NCBI RefSeq assembly: GCF_023276435.1
Contig: NZ_JALLPO010000037.1
Location: 38,285-102,284 of the forward strand
Direction: 5' to 3'
DNA length: 64,000 bases
From: Sphaerisporangium perillae
GTDB taxonomy: Bacteria; Actinomycetota; Actinomycetes; Streptosporangiales; Streptosporangiaceae
A program made the position numbers and the translations under genes. The notes beneath the pieces were generated by a model. It had not been told where the DNA came from, made no database searches, and worked only from the letters and a program-made list of their open reading frames with translations. The first letter of the stretch is position 1, and each line of letters begins with the position of its first letter. Shown one piece after another: positions 28,144 to 36,178 of the stretch.

Positions 28144-28192
28144 GGCCCGTGCTCTGGCGTGCCGCGTCCAGGGTTACCGTACGAATGGTGAG
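28127..28192 (+). repeat. 18-bp direct repeat around the kinase stop codon
   Basis: TACCGTACGAATGGTGAG occurs at 28127-28144, where it includes the kinase stop, and again at 28175-28192, just before the regulator start. The spacing is 48 bp. Confidence 0.85.
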
Positions 28193-28213
28193 AATCCTGC
28201 CCGGGCGGCCGCC

Positions 28214-28861
28214 GTGCGCGTGGTGATCGCCGAGGACTCCGTCCTGCTCCGGGAAGGCCTGATCAGGCTGCTCGCCGACGGCGGCATCGAAACGGTGGCC
28301 GCGGCGGGCGACGGCCCGGGTCTGGTCGAGGCCGTGCGCGCGCACCGGCCCGATCTCGCGGTGGTGGACGTGCGCATGCCGCCGAGCCACACCGACGAGG
28401 GGCTCCGCGCCGCGCTGGAGGCCCGCTCCCTGGTGCCGGGGCTGCCCGTGCTGGTGCTGTCGCAGTACGTCGAGGAGCGGTACGCCGCCGAGCTCATCGG
28501 GCGGGGCGCCGCCGCCGTGGGCTATCTGCTCAAGGAGCGGGTCGCCGACGTCGCCGAGTTCCTCGACGCGGTCCGGCGGGTCGCCGCGGGCGGCACGGTC
28601 ATCGACCCGGAGGTGGTGGTGCAACTGCTGAGCCGCCGCAGGCGCCAAGAGCCCATCGAGTCCCTCACCTCCAGGGAGTCGGAGGTGCTGGGCCTGATGG
28701 CGGAGGGCCGGTCGAACAACGCGATCGCCTGGCGTCTCGGCGTCACCGAGGGCGCGGTCGAGAAGCACATTTCCAGCATCTTCTCCAAGCTCGGCCTGGA
28801 TCCCGCGCCCGACGACCACCGCCGTGTCCTGGCCGTGCTCGCCTACCTCCGGCGCATTTGA
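28214..28861 (+). CDS. LuxR/NarL-family response regulator
   Basis: A 215-residue regulator. The receiver domain (VVIAEDSVLLREGLIRLLAD) has the phosphoacceptor Asp52 in VVDVRMP and a conserved Lys in GYLLKERV. The C-terminal GerE-type helix-turn-helix is LTSRESEVLGLMAEGRSNNA to EKHISSIFSKLGL. It is the partner of the kinase directly upstream. The GTG at 28214 is chosen because the receiver begins there; no good ribosome binding site is seen, so translation may depend on the kinase gene. Likely a DNA-binding activator, possibly of its own operon; targets cannot be inferred. Confidence 0.92.
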   Translation: MRVVIAEDSVLLREGLIRLLADGGIETVAAAGDGPGLVEAVRAHRPDLAVVDVRMPPSHTDEGLRAALEARSLVPGLPVLVLSQYVEERYAAELIGRGAAAVGYLLKERVADVAEFLDAVRRVAAGGTVIDPEVVVQLLSRRRRQEPIESLTSRESEVLGLMAEGRSNNAIAWRLGVTEGAVEKHISSIFSKLGLDPAPDDHRRVLAVLAYLRRI

Positions 28862-29128
28862 CGCCCCTGTTGCCGCACTTTTTGCGGTGCCCTGGTGGAA
28901 AAATGGGGCGAATCGCCGATCGGCGGCCTAGGCTCGGCGGGTCGCCGCAGCCGCTCCGGCGGCGCGTGCCGAAGCTCCGGCCCCCGGGGAATGCGCGGTG
29001 GCCTGGCGGGGTTACAGGATCTGGCACACTGGTAGCCGAACCACGGCGGTTCCGGTTCCCGCCCGACCGCGTGTCACCTGACCGCGAGATACGAAGGCGA
29101 CCCGGCGACCGCGCCAGAGAGGATTGAG

Positions 29129-29347
29129 ATGAAGCCCGACATTCACCCGCAGTACGCCACCACGCAGGTGACGTGTAGCTGTGGCAACAGCTTCACCACC
29201 CGCAGCACCGCCAAGAACGGCGTCATCCACGCCGACGTGTGCTCCGCCTGCCACCCGTTCTACACGGGCAAGCAGAAGATCCTGGACACCGGTGGCCGGG
29301 TGGCCCGCTTCGAGAAGCGCTTCGGCAAGAAGCCCGCGAGCAAGTAG
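29129..29347 (+). CDS. rpmE: 50S ribosomal protein L31 (zinc-binding form)
   Basis: A 72-residue L31 with the zinc ligands kept: CSCG near residue 15 and CSAC near residue 38. This is the C+ form, whose partner C- paralogue is normally induced under zinc limitation. GAGAGGA lies 6 nt before ATG 29129. The gene opens a rpmE-prfA-prmC-tsaC translation cluster, but a strong hairpin follows it, so much of its transcript probably ends there. Confidence 0.97.
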   Translation: MKPDIHPQYATTQVTCSCGNSFTTRSTAKNGVIHADVCSACHPFYTGKQKILDTGGRVARFEKRFGKKPASK

Positions 29348-29358
29348 CTCCCTCAACG

Positions 29359-29406
29359 ACGCCGGCTCGGAATCGCCCCCGCGTGGGGGCGTGCCCGGGT
29401 CGGCGT
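29359..29406 (+). terminator. Hairpin terminator or attenuator between rpmE and prfA
   Basis: A two-part stem: 12 outer pairs (two G-U), 3-nt internal bulges, then a perfect 7-bp inner stem CGCCCCC/GGGGGCG with a GCGT loop, followed by TCTT. It can separate abundant rpmE mRNA from prfA. Confidence 0.7.
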
Positions 29407-29458
29407 TCTTGATGATGGCCCAGGTTCTCGCCGGTTGTGAAGGGAAGAAGGACGCACG

Positions 29459-30511
29459 GTGAATCTCGACGAGTTGCTCAACGAGTACGCGGAGCTTGAG
29501 CAGAGGCTCGCCGATCCCGCTGTGCACGCGGACCAGAACACGGCGCGCACCCTCGGCAAGCGCTACGCGCAGCTGACCCCCATCGTGTCGGCCTACCGCG
29601 AGCTCGACGGCGTCCGCGACGACCTGCAGGCGGCCAAAGAGCTCGCCACCGAGGACGCGACGTTCGCCGAGGAGGCCGTCCAGCTCGAGAGCCGCATCGG
29701 CCCGCTGGAGGAGCGGCTCAAGCACCTGCTCATCCCGCGCGACCCCAACGACGACAAAGACATCATCATGGAGATCAAGGCCGGTGAGGGCGGCGAGGAG
29801 TCCGCACTGTTCGCCGGAGACCTCCTTCGCATGTATCTCCGGTACGCCGAGCGCGTCGGCTGGAAGGCCGAGATCATCGACGCCCAGCACTCCGATCTCG
29901 GCGGCTACAAGGACGTCACGGTCGCGGTGAAGGGCAAGGGCGCCGACGGCGTCTGGTCGCGCCTGAAGTACGAGGGCGGGGTCCACCGGGTCCAGCGGGT
30001 GCCGGTCACCGAGTCGCAGGGCCGCATCCACACCTCGGCGGCGGGCGTCCTGGTGTACCCCGAGGCCGAGGAGGTCGAGGTGCAGATCGACCCCAACGAC
30101 CTGCGAATCGACGTGTTCCGCAGCTCCGGTCCCGGCGGTCAGAGCGTCAACACGACCGACTCGGCGGTGCGGATCACCCACGTGCCGACCGGTGTGGTCG
30201 TCTCCTGCCAGAACGAGAAGAGCCAGCTGCAGAACAAGGAGTCGGCGCTGCGGATCCTCCGCGCGCGGCTGCTCGCCATCGCGCAGGAGCAGGCCGACGC
30301 CGCCGCGTCGGCCGAGCGCAAGTCGCAGGTGCGCACGGTCGACCGCTCCGAGCGCGTCCGGACCTACAACTATCCGGAGAACCGCATCTCCGACCACCGC
30401 GTAGGGTTCAAGGCCTACAACCTCGATCAGGTGCTGGACGGCGACCTGTCCGCGGTCATCCAGGCCCTCACCGACGCCGAGATGGCGGACAAGCTCGCCG
30501 CCCACTCCTGA
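29459..30511 (+). CDS. prfA: Peptide chain release factor 1
   Basis: Recognises UAA and UAG and releases the finished peptide. The 350 residues include the anticodon-mimicking PVT tripeptide ([16 protein letters not shown]) and the universally conserved GGQ in [17 protein letters not shown]. The GTG at 29459 has GAAGAAGGA about 6 nt upstream. The glutamine of GGQ is methylated by the product of prmC, encoded 51 bp downstream; the two are an ancient gene pair. Confidence 0.98.
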   Translation: MNLDELLNEYAELEQRLADPAVHADQNTARTLGKRYAQLTPIVSAYRELDGVRDDLQAAKELATEDATFAEEAVQLESRIGPLEERLKHLLIPRDPNDDKDIIMEIKAGEGGEESALFAGDLLRMYLRYAERVGWKAEIIDAQHSDLGGYKDVTVAVKGKGADGVWSRLKYEGGVHRVQRVPVTESQGRIHTSAAGVLVYPEAEEVEVQIDPNDLRIDVFRSSGPGGQSVNTTDSAVRITHVPTGVVVSCQNEKSQLQNKESALRILRARLLAIAQEQADAAASAERKSQVRTVDRSERVRTYNYPENRISDHRVGFKAYNLDQVLDGDLSAVIQALTDAEMADKLAAHS

Positions 30512-30562
30512 ACGATGAAACCGACGTATCCCCTGGCAATCACGTAACCCGCGAAGACTCCC

Positions 30563-31417
30563 ATGACCCTGCTGATGGACGAGATAGCGCTCGCCACCGC
30601 CCGGCTCGCCGAGGCGGGGGTGCCGTCACCGCGCACCGACGCCGAGGAGATCGCGGCCTTCGTCCACGGCGTGCGCCGGGGCCAGCTCCACACGGTGCCC
30701 GATTCGGAGTTCGACGCGCTGTTCTGGGAGGGCATCGCGCGGCGTGAGGCCCGCGAGCCGCTCCAGCACATCACCGGACGCGCCTACTTCCGGTACCTCT
30801 CGCTCGAGGTCGGTCCGGGGGTGTTCGTGCCGCGCCCCGAGACCGAGGTGGTCGCGGGCTGGGCCATCGACCGGCTGCGCGAGATGGACGTCGCCTCCCC
30901 CGTCGTGGTCGATCTCGGCACCGGATCGGGCGCCATAGCCCTGTCGATCGCCCAGGAGGTCGCGCTCGCGCAGGTGCACGCCGTCGAGGTCGACCCGGTC
31001 GCCTACGGCTGGGCCAAGCGCAACATCGTCGAGCACGGTCAGGGCCGGGTGTCCCTCCATCCGGAGGACCTCGCCGACTGCCTTCCCGAGTTGGACGGCC
31101 AGGTGGACCTGGTGATATCCAATCCGCCCTACATCCCGCCGGGCGCGGTGCCGCGCGACCCCGAGGTGCGCGACTACGATCCCTCCCGTGCCCTGTACGG
31201 CTCGGGGGAGGACGGCCTGGACGAGGTCCGCGCCGTCGAGCGCACGGCCCGGCGGCTTCTGCGGCCCGGTGGCCTGGTGGCCGTCGAGCACGCCGACCAG
31301 CAGGGTTCGGCGGTCTACCTGGTGTTCTCGGAGGAACGCGGCTGGCGTGACGCGCGAAACCACGCCGATCTGGCGAACCGCGACCGTTTCGTCACGGCGC
31401 GCTTCGGCCAGGAATGA
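30563..31417 (+). CDS. prmC: Release factor glutamine methyltransferase
   Basis: Methylates the GGQ glutamine of release factors using SAM. The 284 residues comprise an N-terminal five-helix domain and a class I methyltransferase with DLGTGSGAIALSIA and the diagnostic NPPY in ISNPPYIPPGAVP. ATG 30563 is weakly supported by upstream sequence but begins the conserved N-terminal helices. It lies between prfA and tsaC, as usual in actinobacteria. Confidence 0.96.
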   Translation: MTLLMDEIALATARLAEAGVPSPRTDAEEIAAFVHGVRRGQLHTVPDSEFDALFWEGIARREAREPLQHITGRAYFRYLSLEVGPGVFVPRPETEVVAGWAIDRLREMDVASPVVVDLGTGSGAIALSIAQEVALAQVHAVEVDPVAYGWAKRNIVEHGQGRVSLHPEDLADCLPELDGQVDLVISNPPYIPPGAVPRDPEVRDYDPSRALYGSGEDGLDEVRAVERTARRLLRPGGLVAVEHADQQGSAVYLVFSEERGWRDARNHADLANRDRFVTARFGQE

Positions 31418-31476
31418 GGGCCGCGCCCCGGGATCCCGGCTCGGGCGGGCCAGCCTACGTGGGAGGATGACGATTC

Positions 31477-32511
31477 GTGAGTCGACGTTATGACTGTACG
31501 AACACCGAGCAGCGTGCCGCCGGCATCGCCGACGCCGCGTCCGCCATCAGGGCCGGCGAGCTGGTGGTCATCCCGACCGACACGGTCTACGGCATCGGGG
31601 CCGACGCCTTCACCCCCTCGGCCGTCACGGCACTGCTCGAGGCCAAAGGTCGCGGCCGCGACATGCCCGTGCCCGTGCTGGTCGGCACCGTACGGGCCGC
31701 GGCCGCCCTGGTGGACGATCTAGGCTCCTACGGGCAGGACCTGATCGACACGTTCTGGCCGGGGCCGCTGACGCTGATCTGCCGGGCGAGCCGTTCGCTC
31801 AACTGGGACCTCGGCGACACCAAGGGCACCGTCGCGATCCGCATGCCGCTGCACGCCGTCGCCCTCGAGCTGCTCAAGGAGACCGGCCCCATGGCGGTGA
31901 GCAGCGCCAACCGGTCCGGCGCCCCGCCGGCGACCACGGCTGCCGACGCGGAGGAGCAGCTCGGGGAGTCCGTCGCCGTCTACCTCGACGGAGGCGCGTG
32001 CTCCGACAGCGTCCCTTCCACGATCATCGATCTGACCACGGCCGTGCCGCGCGTGCTGCGCAAGGGCGCGATCCCGGTGGAGAAGCTGCGCGGGGTGATC
32101 GGGTACGTCGCGACCGACGCCGGCCCGGACACCGACATCTCCGGCACCACCGGCGCCACCGAGGCCCTCGCCGCAGCCGCCGAGCCCGAGAAGCCGGCCG
32201 CGATCGAGCCCGAGAAGCCGGCCGACGCGATCGAGCCCGAAAAGCCGGCCGACGCGACCGAGAAGTCGGCTGAGACGGCCGAGCCAGAGAAGCCGGCCGA
32301 GGCAGCCGAGCCGGAGAAGCCGGCCGACGAGGTCGGGCCCGAGCAGCCGATCGGCGCCGATGAGCCGGAGAAGCCCACCGAGGCGGCCGAGTCCGAGAAG
32401 CCGGCCGATGCGGCCGAGCCTCAGAAGCCGGTCGGCGCCGATGAGCCCGGACCTGCGGATAAGCCTGGTCCGGCCGGTGGGTCCGCGGGCAAGGCCGAGG
32501 GCGGGGCCTGA
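31477..32511 (+). CDS. tsaC: L-threonylcarbamoyladenylate synthase with repeat tail
   Basis: Makes threonylcarbamoyl-AMP for the t6A37 modification of ANN-decoding tRNAs. Residues 1-205 are a complete YrdC/Sua5 core (VVIPTDTVYGIGADAF, the KGRGRDMPVPVLV nucleotide loop, SSANRSGAPPATT). About 130 further residues consist of imperfect EPEKPADA repeats ending in a Gly/Ala tail. The tail replaces the usual Sua5 C-terminal domain and resembles no folded domain; it is acidic, Pro-rich and built from roughly 18-bp DNA repeats. The GTG at 31477 has GGGAGG 10 nt upstream. A hairpin terminator follows, so it ends the prfA-prmC-tsaC unit. Confidence 0.93.
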   Translation: MSRRYDCTNTEQRAAGIADAASAIRAGELVVIPTDTVYGIGADAFTPSAVTALLEAKGRGRDMPVPVLVGTVRAAAALVDDLGSYGQDLIDTFWPGPLTLICRASRSLNWDLGDTKGTVAIRMPLHAVALELLKETGPMAVSSANRSGAPPATTAADAEEQLGESVAVYLDGGACSDSVPSTIIDLTTAVPRVLRKGAIPVEKLRGVIGYVATDAGPDTDISGTTGATEALAAAAEPEKPAAIEPEKPADAIEPEKPADATEKSAETAEPEKPAEAAEPEKPADEVGPEQPIGADEPEKPTEAAESEKPADAAEPQKPVGADEPGPADKPGPAGGSAGKAEGGA

Positions 32512-32546
32512 GAACCGCCTGGGACTCCCACGTGCCTGTCACGACT

Positions 32547-32581
32547 CATGCCGTATGGCTATCGCGGAGCCGTACGGCATG
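32547..32581 (+). terminator. Stem-loop terminator after tsaC
   Basis: A 14-bp stem with one U-G pair (CATGCCGTATGGCT to AGCCGTACGGCATG) and a 7-nt loop. No T-tract, as in many actinobacterial terminators. Confidence 0.75.
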
Positions 32582-32716
32582 GGCGTCTCAGTAGCGTGAG
32601 GTGCGCCTGTGCTCTTGAGCGACGGCCGGTGGCGAGGGAGCATGGCTGCGAGCGGGGCACGAGCCCTCTCCTGAGGCGCACCAGGGGAGCGGCGGCCACG
32701 AGCACGGGAGACGCCC

Positions 32717-34333
32717 ATGGGCAAGCTGGACGGAATGGACCCCAAGCTGGTCCGTGAGCTGCTGGCCGAGGTCGGGCGTGCGGGCACCCGGATGCGCAGC
32801 GTCGAGGGCCTCATCACCCGGCTGACCAGCTCAGCGGGCCTGTCGGTCCCCGCCACGTACCGTCCCGTCCAGGTCGCCGATGCCGGAGAGACGCTCATCC
32901 GCGACGTCACCGCCCGGCTCGTTCTGCTGGAGAAGAAGGAGAAGCAGAAGGACCCGGACACCGGCCCCAAGAGCATGAAGCAGACCGCTCCCGACAAGCA
33001 GGACGCGAAGCCCGACGCCACGAAGTCCGACAAGGACGACACCCCCAAGGCCGACAAGACGGATAAGACCGACAAGCCGGACAAGGCCGATAAGGACGAC
33101 GCCCCGAAGACCGACAAGACCGACAAGACCGATAAGCAGGAAACTCCGAAGGCCGAGAAGCCGGACAAGCACGAGGCGCCTCAGGCTGACAAGCCTGACA
33201 AGACCGAGACTCCGAAGGCCGAGAAGCCCGACAAGCACGAGGTGCCTCAGGCCGACAAGCCTGACAAGACCGACAAGCACGAGGCCCCGAAGGCCGAGAA
33301 GCCGGACAAGCACGAGGCCCCGAAGGCCGACAAGCCGGATCCTGCCCCCAAGGCCGACAAGCCGGACGCCGCGCCCAGGAACGAAGTCGCGCCCCAGCCG
33401 GAGGCGCCCAGATCCGATACGGAGCCCAGGGCCGATCCGGCGCCGAAGCCCGACCCGGCGCCCAAGGCCGATGACACGCCCACGGCTGACCCGGCGCCGA
33501 AGCCCGATCCGGCACCTGATCCCGATGGCACGAGGCCCGAGGCCGAGCAGGTTCCTCCCACGGCGCCGGTTCCCGAGGGGGATCAGCCCCAGTCCGCGCC
33601 TCCGACGACCGACGTCCCGCAGCCCACGCCTGATGGGCAGCAGACGACCCCCGACGTTCCGCAGCCCACGCCTGATGGGCAGCAGACCACTCCCGACGTT
33701 CCGCGGTCCCCTGACGTTCCGCAGACCACCCCTGATGTTCCTCAGCCCACGCCTGATGGGCAGCAGACCACGCCTGATGTTCCGCAGGTGACTCCGGAGG
33801 GGCCGCAGGCCGGGCCTGATGTTCCGCAGGTTGCTCCTGATGGGCAGATGGACACCCCCAACGTCGACAACCCGCAGGACATCGACACCACGGGGGAGCG
33901 GACGCGGGTGATCGACGTGGACGGCGTGCGGGTCGTCGAGGTCACCATGACGCCGCCCACCACCGAGCATCTCCGGTGGCTGGCGGAGAACATGGACAAG
34001 ATCCCGCCGCTGGACCAGCCGGTGGTGGTGCCGTCCGACGGGCTCCAGGCGGGCCATCCGCACGCCGATGGGCCGGTCGGCTACGTCGAGCCGGAAGGGC
34101 CGTCGGGTGCCGCCAAGCCGTCGGCGCCTCTGCCTCCCGACTCGGGGGGCTCGGCCGCCGACCAGGGCCTTACGGCTCCTCAGGGCGTCGTGCAGCCGGG
34201 TGCGCACGTGCAGTCAGGTGTGTACGCCGCCGGGGACGACGAGGCCCTGTACGGCGGGTTCAGCCCCGATGACGGGGACGCCGGAGATGGTCCGTCGCCG
34301 GAGCGTGGTTCCGCCTCGCCGTCCGGTTCGTGA
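32717..34333 (+). CDS. Repeat-rich acidic/basic protein, possible type VII secretion-associated
   Basis: A 538-residue protein that I cannot assign to a named family. Residues 1-75 form a helical domain (MDPKLVRELLAEVGRAGTRM, later LIRDVTARLVLLEKKEKQ) reminiscent of N-terminal domains found next to WXG100 proteins. Residues 80-390 are low complexity: first Lys/Asp/Pro repeats (KADKPDKTDK), then Pro/Thr/Gln repeats (PTPDGQQTTPDVPQ). A compact region follows at about 400-460 (RVIDVDGVRVVEVTMTPPTT), then a Gly/Pro/Asp-rich tail. There is no signal peptide or membrane span. The stop lies 16 bp before the WXG-like gene, so they form a pair. The role may be as a secreted or cell-wall-spanning effector, which is inference from layout. 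Confidence 0.65.
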   Translation: MGKLDGMDPKLVRELLAEVGRAGTRMRSVEGLITRLTSSAGLSVPATYRPVQVADAGETLIRDVTARLVLLEKKEKQKDPDTGPKSMKQTAPDKQDAKPDATKSDKDDTPKADKTDKTDKPDKADKDDAPKTDKTDKTDKQETPKAEKPDKHEAPQADKPDKTETPKAEKPDKHEVPQADKPDKTDKHEAPKAEKPDKHEAPKADKPDPAPKADKPDAAPRNEVAPQPEAPRSDTEPRADPAPKPDPAPKADDTPTADPAPKPDPAPDPDGTRPEAEQVPPTAPVPEGDQPQSAPPTTDVPQPTPDGQQTTPDVPQPTPDGQQTTPDVPRSPDVPQTTPDVPQPTPDGQQTTPDVPQVTPEGPQAGPDVPQVAPDGQMDTPNVDNPQDIDTTGERTRVIDVDGVRVVEVTMTPPTTEHLRWLAENMDKIPPLDQPVVVPSDGLQAGHPHADGPVGYVEPEGPSGAAKPSAPLPPDSGGSAADQGLTAPQGVVQPGAHVQSGVYAAGDDEALYGGFSPDDGDAGDGPSPERGSASPSGS

Positions 34334-34349
34334 AGGAGGGCCGTTCGAG

Positions 34350-34730
34350 ATGTACGCCGATCCGCCGGCACCGAAGCCGCTCCAGCCCGGGGAGACGCCG
34401 CCCGCGTCCTCCTCCGACCCGTTCAGCCCGGACGGGCAGGCGACGAGCTGGCGGTTCAACCCCGAATACCAGAAGCTGGTCGACCTGTGGCAGCAGACGC
34501 TGCCGTTGCTGGAAGGGCTCACCACCTCGCTGGACAAGGCGTACCAGATGGCCCGCAGCAGGGACGTCTGGGACGCGCCGGTCGCGGAGCGCTATGTGCA
34601 GGACATGACCGAATGGCGCAACAGGCTCGGCATGTACCGCCAGGCGGTGCTGACCGCGATCAGCGATCAGGCGGCGGACACCCCCCGCTGGGTGCCGGCC
34701 GCCTCGACCGCCCCGCACGCCTACAGCTGA
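34350..34730 (+). CDS. Small helical protein resembling WXG100 secretion targets
   Basis: A 126-residue protein. After a 35-residue Pro-rich start it forms two long helices separated by RSRDVWDAPVAERYVQDM, where VWDAP sits at the turn as the WxG does in ESX proteins. The second helix is TEWRNRLGMYRQAVLTAI. ATG 34350 has GAAGGAGGG 9 nt upstream. It directly follows the repeat-rich gene and is probably its partner. No EccC ATPase or other type VII component is in the window, so the secretion role rests on shape only. Confidence 0.65.
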   Translation: MYADPPAPKPLQPGETPPASSSDPFSPDGQATSWRFNPEYQKLVDLWQQTLPLLEGLTTSLDKAYQMARSRDVWDAPVAERYVQDMTEWRNRLGMYRQAVLTAISDQAADTPRWVPAASTAPHAYS

Positions 34731-34831
34731 CCGGTAGGCCCGGGACCGGCCCGGGCTCGGGGCTTACAGTGGGGAGGTCGGTGTCCTCACCGCGTGCGGT
34801 CTCGTGCGGGGGAAGGAGTGGTGAGCCAGCC

Positions 34832-36118
34832 ATGCATGCGAAACGGCGCGACCACGAGCACGCTGAGGAGTTCTACGGGCCCGACTTCTCCCAGCTCCAG
34901 CGGGAGGATCCGGAGATCGCCCAGGTGCTGCTCGACGAGGTCGGACGCCTCCGCGGCGGGCTCCAGCTGATCGCGAGCGAGAATCTCGCCTCGCCCGCCG
35001 TCATCGCGGCGCTGGGGTCGACGCTCACCAACAAGTACGCCGAGGGCTATCCGGGCAGGCGCTATTACGGCGGCTGCGAGGTCGTCGACCGAGCGGAGCG
35101 GCTCGCGATAGACCGGGCGAAGGCCCTGTTCGGGGCGGATCACGTCAACGTCCAGCCCCATTCGGGCGCCTCGGCCAACCTGGCCGCGTACGCCGCGCTG
35201 CTCCGGCCGGGGGACACGATGCTGGCGATGGAGCTGTCCCACGGCGGGCATCTGACCCACGGGTCCAAGGTGAACTTCTCGGGCCGCTGGTTCGACGTGG
35301 TGGCGTACGGGGTGCGGCGCGACACCGAGACGATCGACTACGACGAGGTGCGCGAGCTGGCGGTGCGCCACCAGCCCAAGCTCATCGTCTGCGGCGCGAC
35401 GGCGTATCCGCGGCTCATCGACCACGCGGTCTTCCGCGGCGTCGCCGACGAGGTGGGGGCGTGGTTGCTGGTGGACGCCGCGCACACGATCGGCCTGGTG
35501 GCGGGCCGTGCGGTGCCCTCGCCGGTGCCGTACGCCGATGTGGTGACGTTCACCACGCACAAGGCCATGCGCGGGCCGAGGGGCGGCGGCATCCTGTGCA
35601 CCTCCGAGCTCGCCTCGCGCATCGACCGGGCGGTCTTCCCGTTCATCCAGGGCGGTCCGCTGATGCACGCCATCGCGGCGAAGGCGGTGGCCTTCGGCGA
35701 GGCGTTACGGCCGGAGTTCCGGGCGTACGCCGAGCAGGTGATCGTCAATTCCAGGGCCCTGACGGAGGCGCTGGCGGCCGAGGACATGCGGCCGGTGTCC
35801 GGCGGAACCGAGACGCATCTGGCGCTGATCGACCTGCGAGATCTGGGGGTGACGGGTGCTGAGGCCGAGCGGCGGTGCGCCCGGGCGGGCATCATCCTCA
35901 ACCGCAACACGATCCCCTATGACCCGGAGCCGCCGACGGTGACCTCGGGCATCCGGCTGGGGACTCCCTGCGTGACGACTCAGGGCATGGGGGTGACGGA
36001 GATGAAGGAGATAGCCTCGATGGTCGCGCAAGCCGTGCGCGATCCGGGTGCGATAACGTCGGTGGCCGAGCGGGTGACGCAGCTCACCCGCGGTCATCCA
36101 GCGTATCCACGCGGTTAA
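34832..36118 (+). CDS. glyA: Serine hydroxymethyltransferase
   Basis: PLP enzyme that interconverts serine and glycine while charging tetrahydrofolate with a one-carbon unit. The 428 residues show LQLIASENLASPAVIAALGS, YYGGCEVVDRAERLAIDRAK, the PLP lysine in TTHKAMRGPRGGG and the RLGTPCVTTQGM C-terminal motif. ATG 34832 follows GGAAGGAG at a longer than usual 13-nt spacing. Its place between the tsaC cluster and wecA-atp is conserved in actinobacteria. A 20-bp inverted repeat follows before wecA. Confidence 0.97.
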   Translation: MHAKRRDHEHAEEFYGPDFSQLQREDPEIAQVLLDEVGRLRGGLQLIASENLASPAVIAALGSTLTNKYAEGYPGRRYYGGCEVVDRAERLAIDRAKALFGADHVNVQPHSGASANLAAYAALLRPGDTMLAMELSHGGHLTHGSKVNFSGRWFDVVAYGVRRDTETIDYDEVRELAVRHQPKLIVCGATAYPRLIDHAVFRGVADEVGAWLLVDAAHTIGLVAGRAVPSPVPYADVVTFTTHKAMRGPRGGGILCTSELASRIDRAVFPFIQGGPLMHAIAAKAVAFGEALRPEFRAYAEQVIVNSRALTEALAAEDMRPVSGGTETHLALIDLRDLGVTGAEAERRCARAGIILNRNTIPYDPEPPTVTSGIRLGTPCVTTQGMGVTEMKEIASMVAQAVRDPGAITSVAERVTQLTRGHPAYPRG

Positions 36119-36138
36119 TGTGTAGTTCTGTGCAATTT

Positions 36139-36158
36139 TTCGGTCACATTTGACCGAA
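36139..36158. promoter_or_regulatory. 20-bp inverted repeat between glyA and wecA
   Basis: TTCGGTCA and TGACCGAA flank CATT in an AT-rich patch 20 bp before the wecA start. It could be an operator or a weak terminator of glyA; the T-run lies before rather than after the hairpin. Confidence 0.4.
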
Positions 36159-36178
36159 CAATCCGGGAAACTGGGGTC

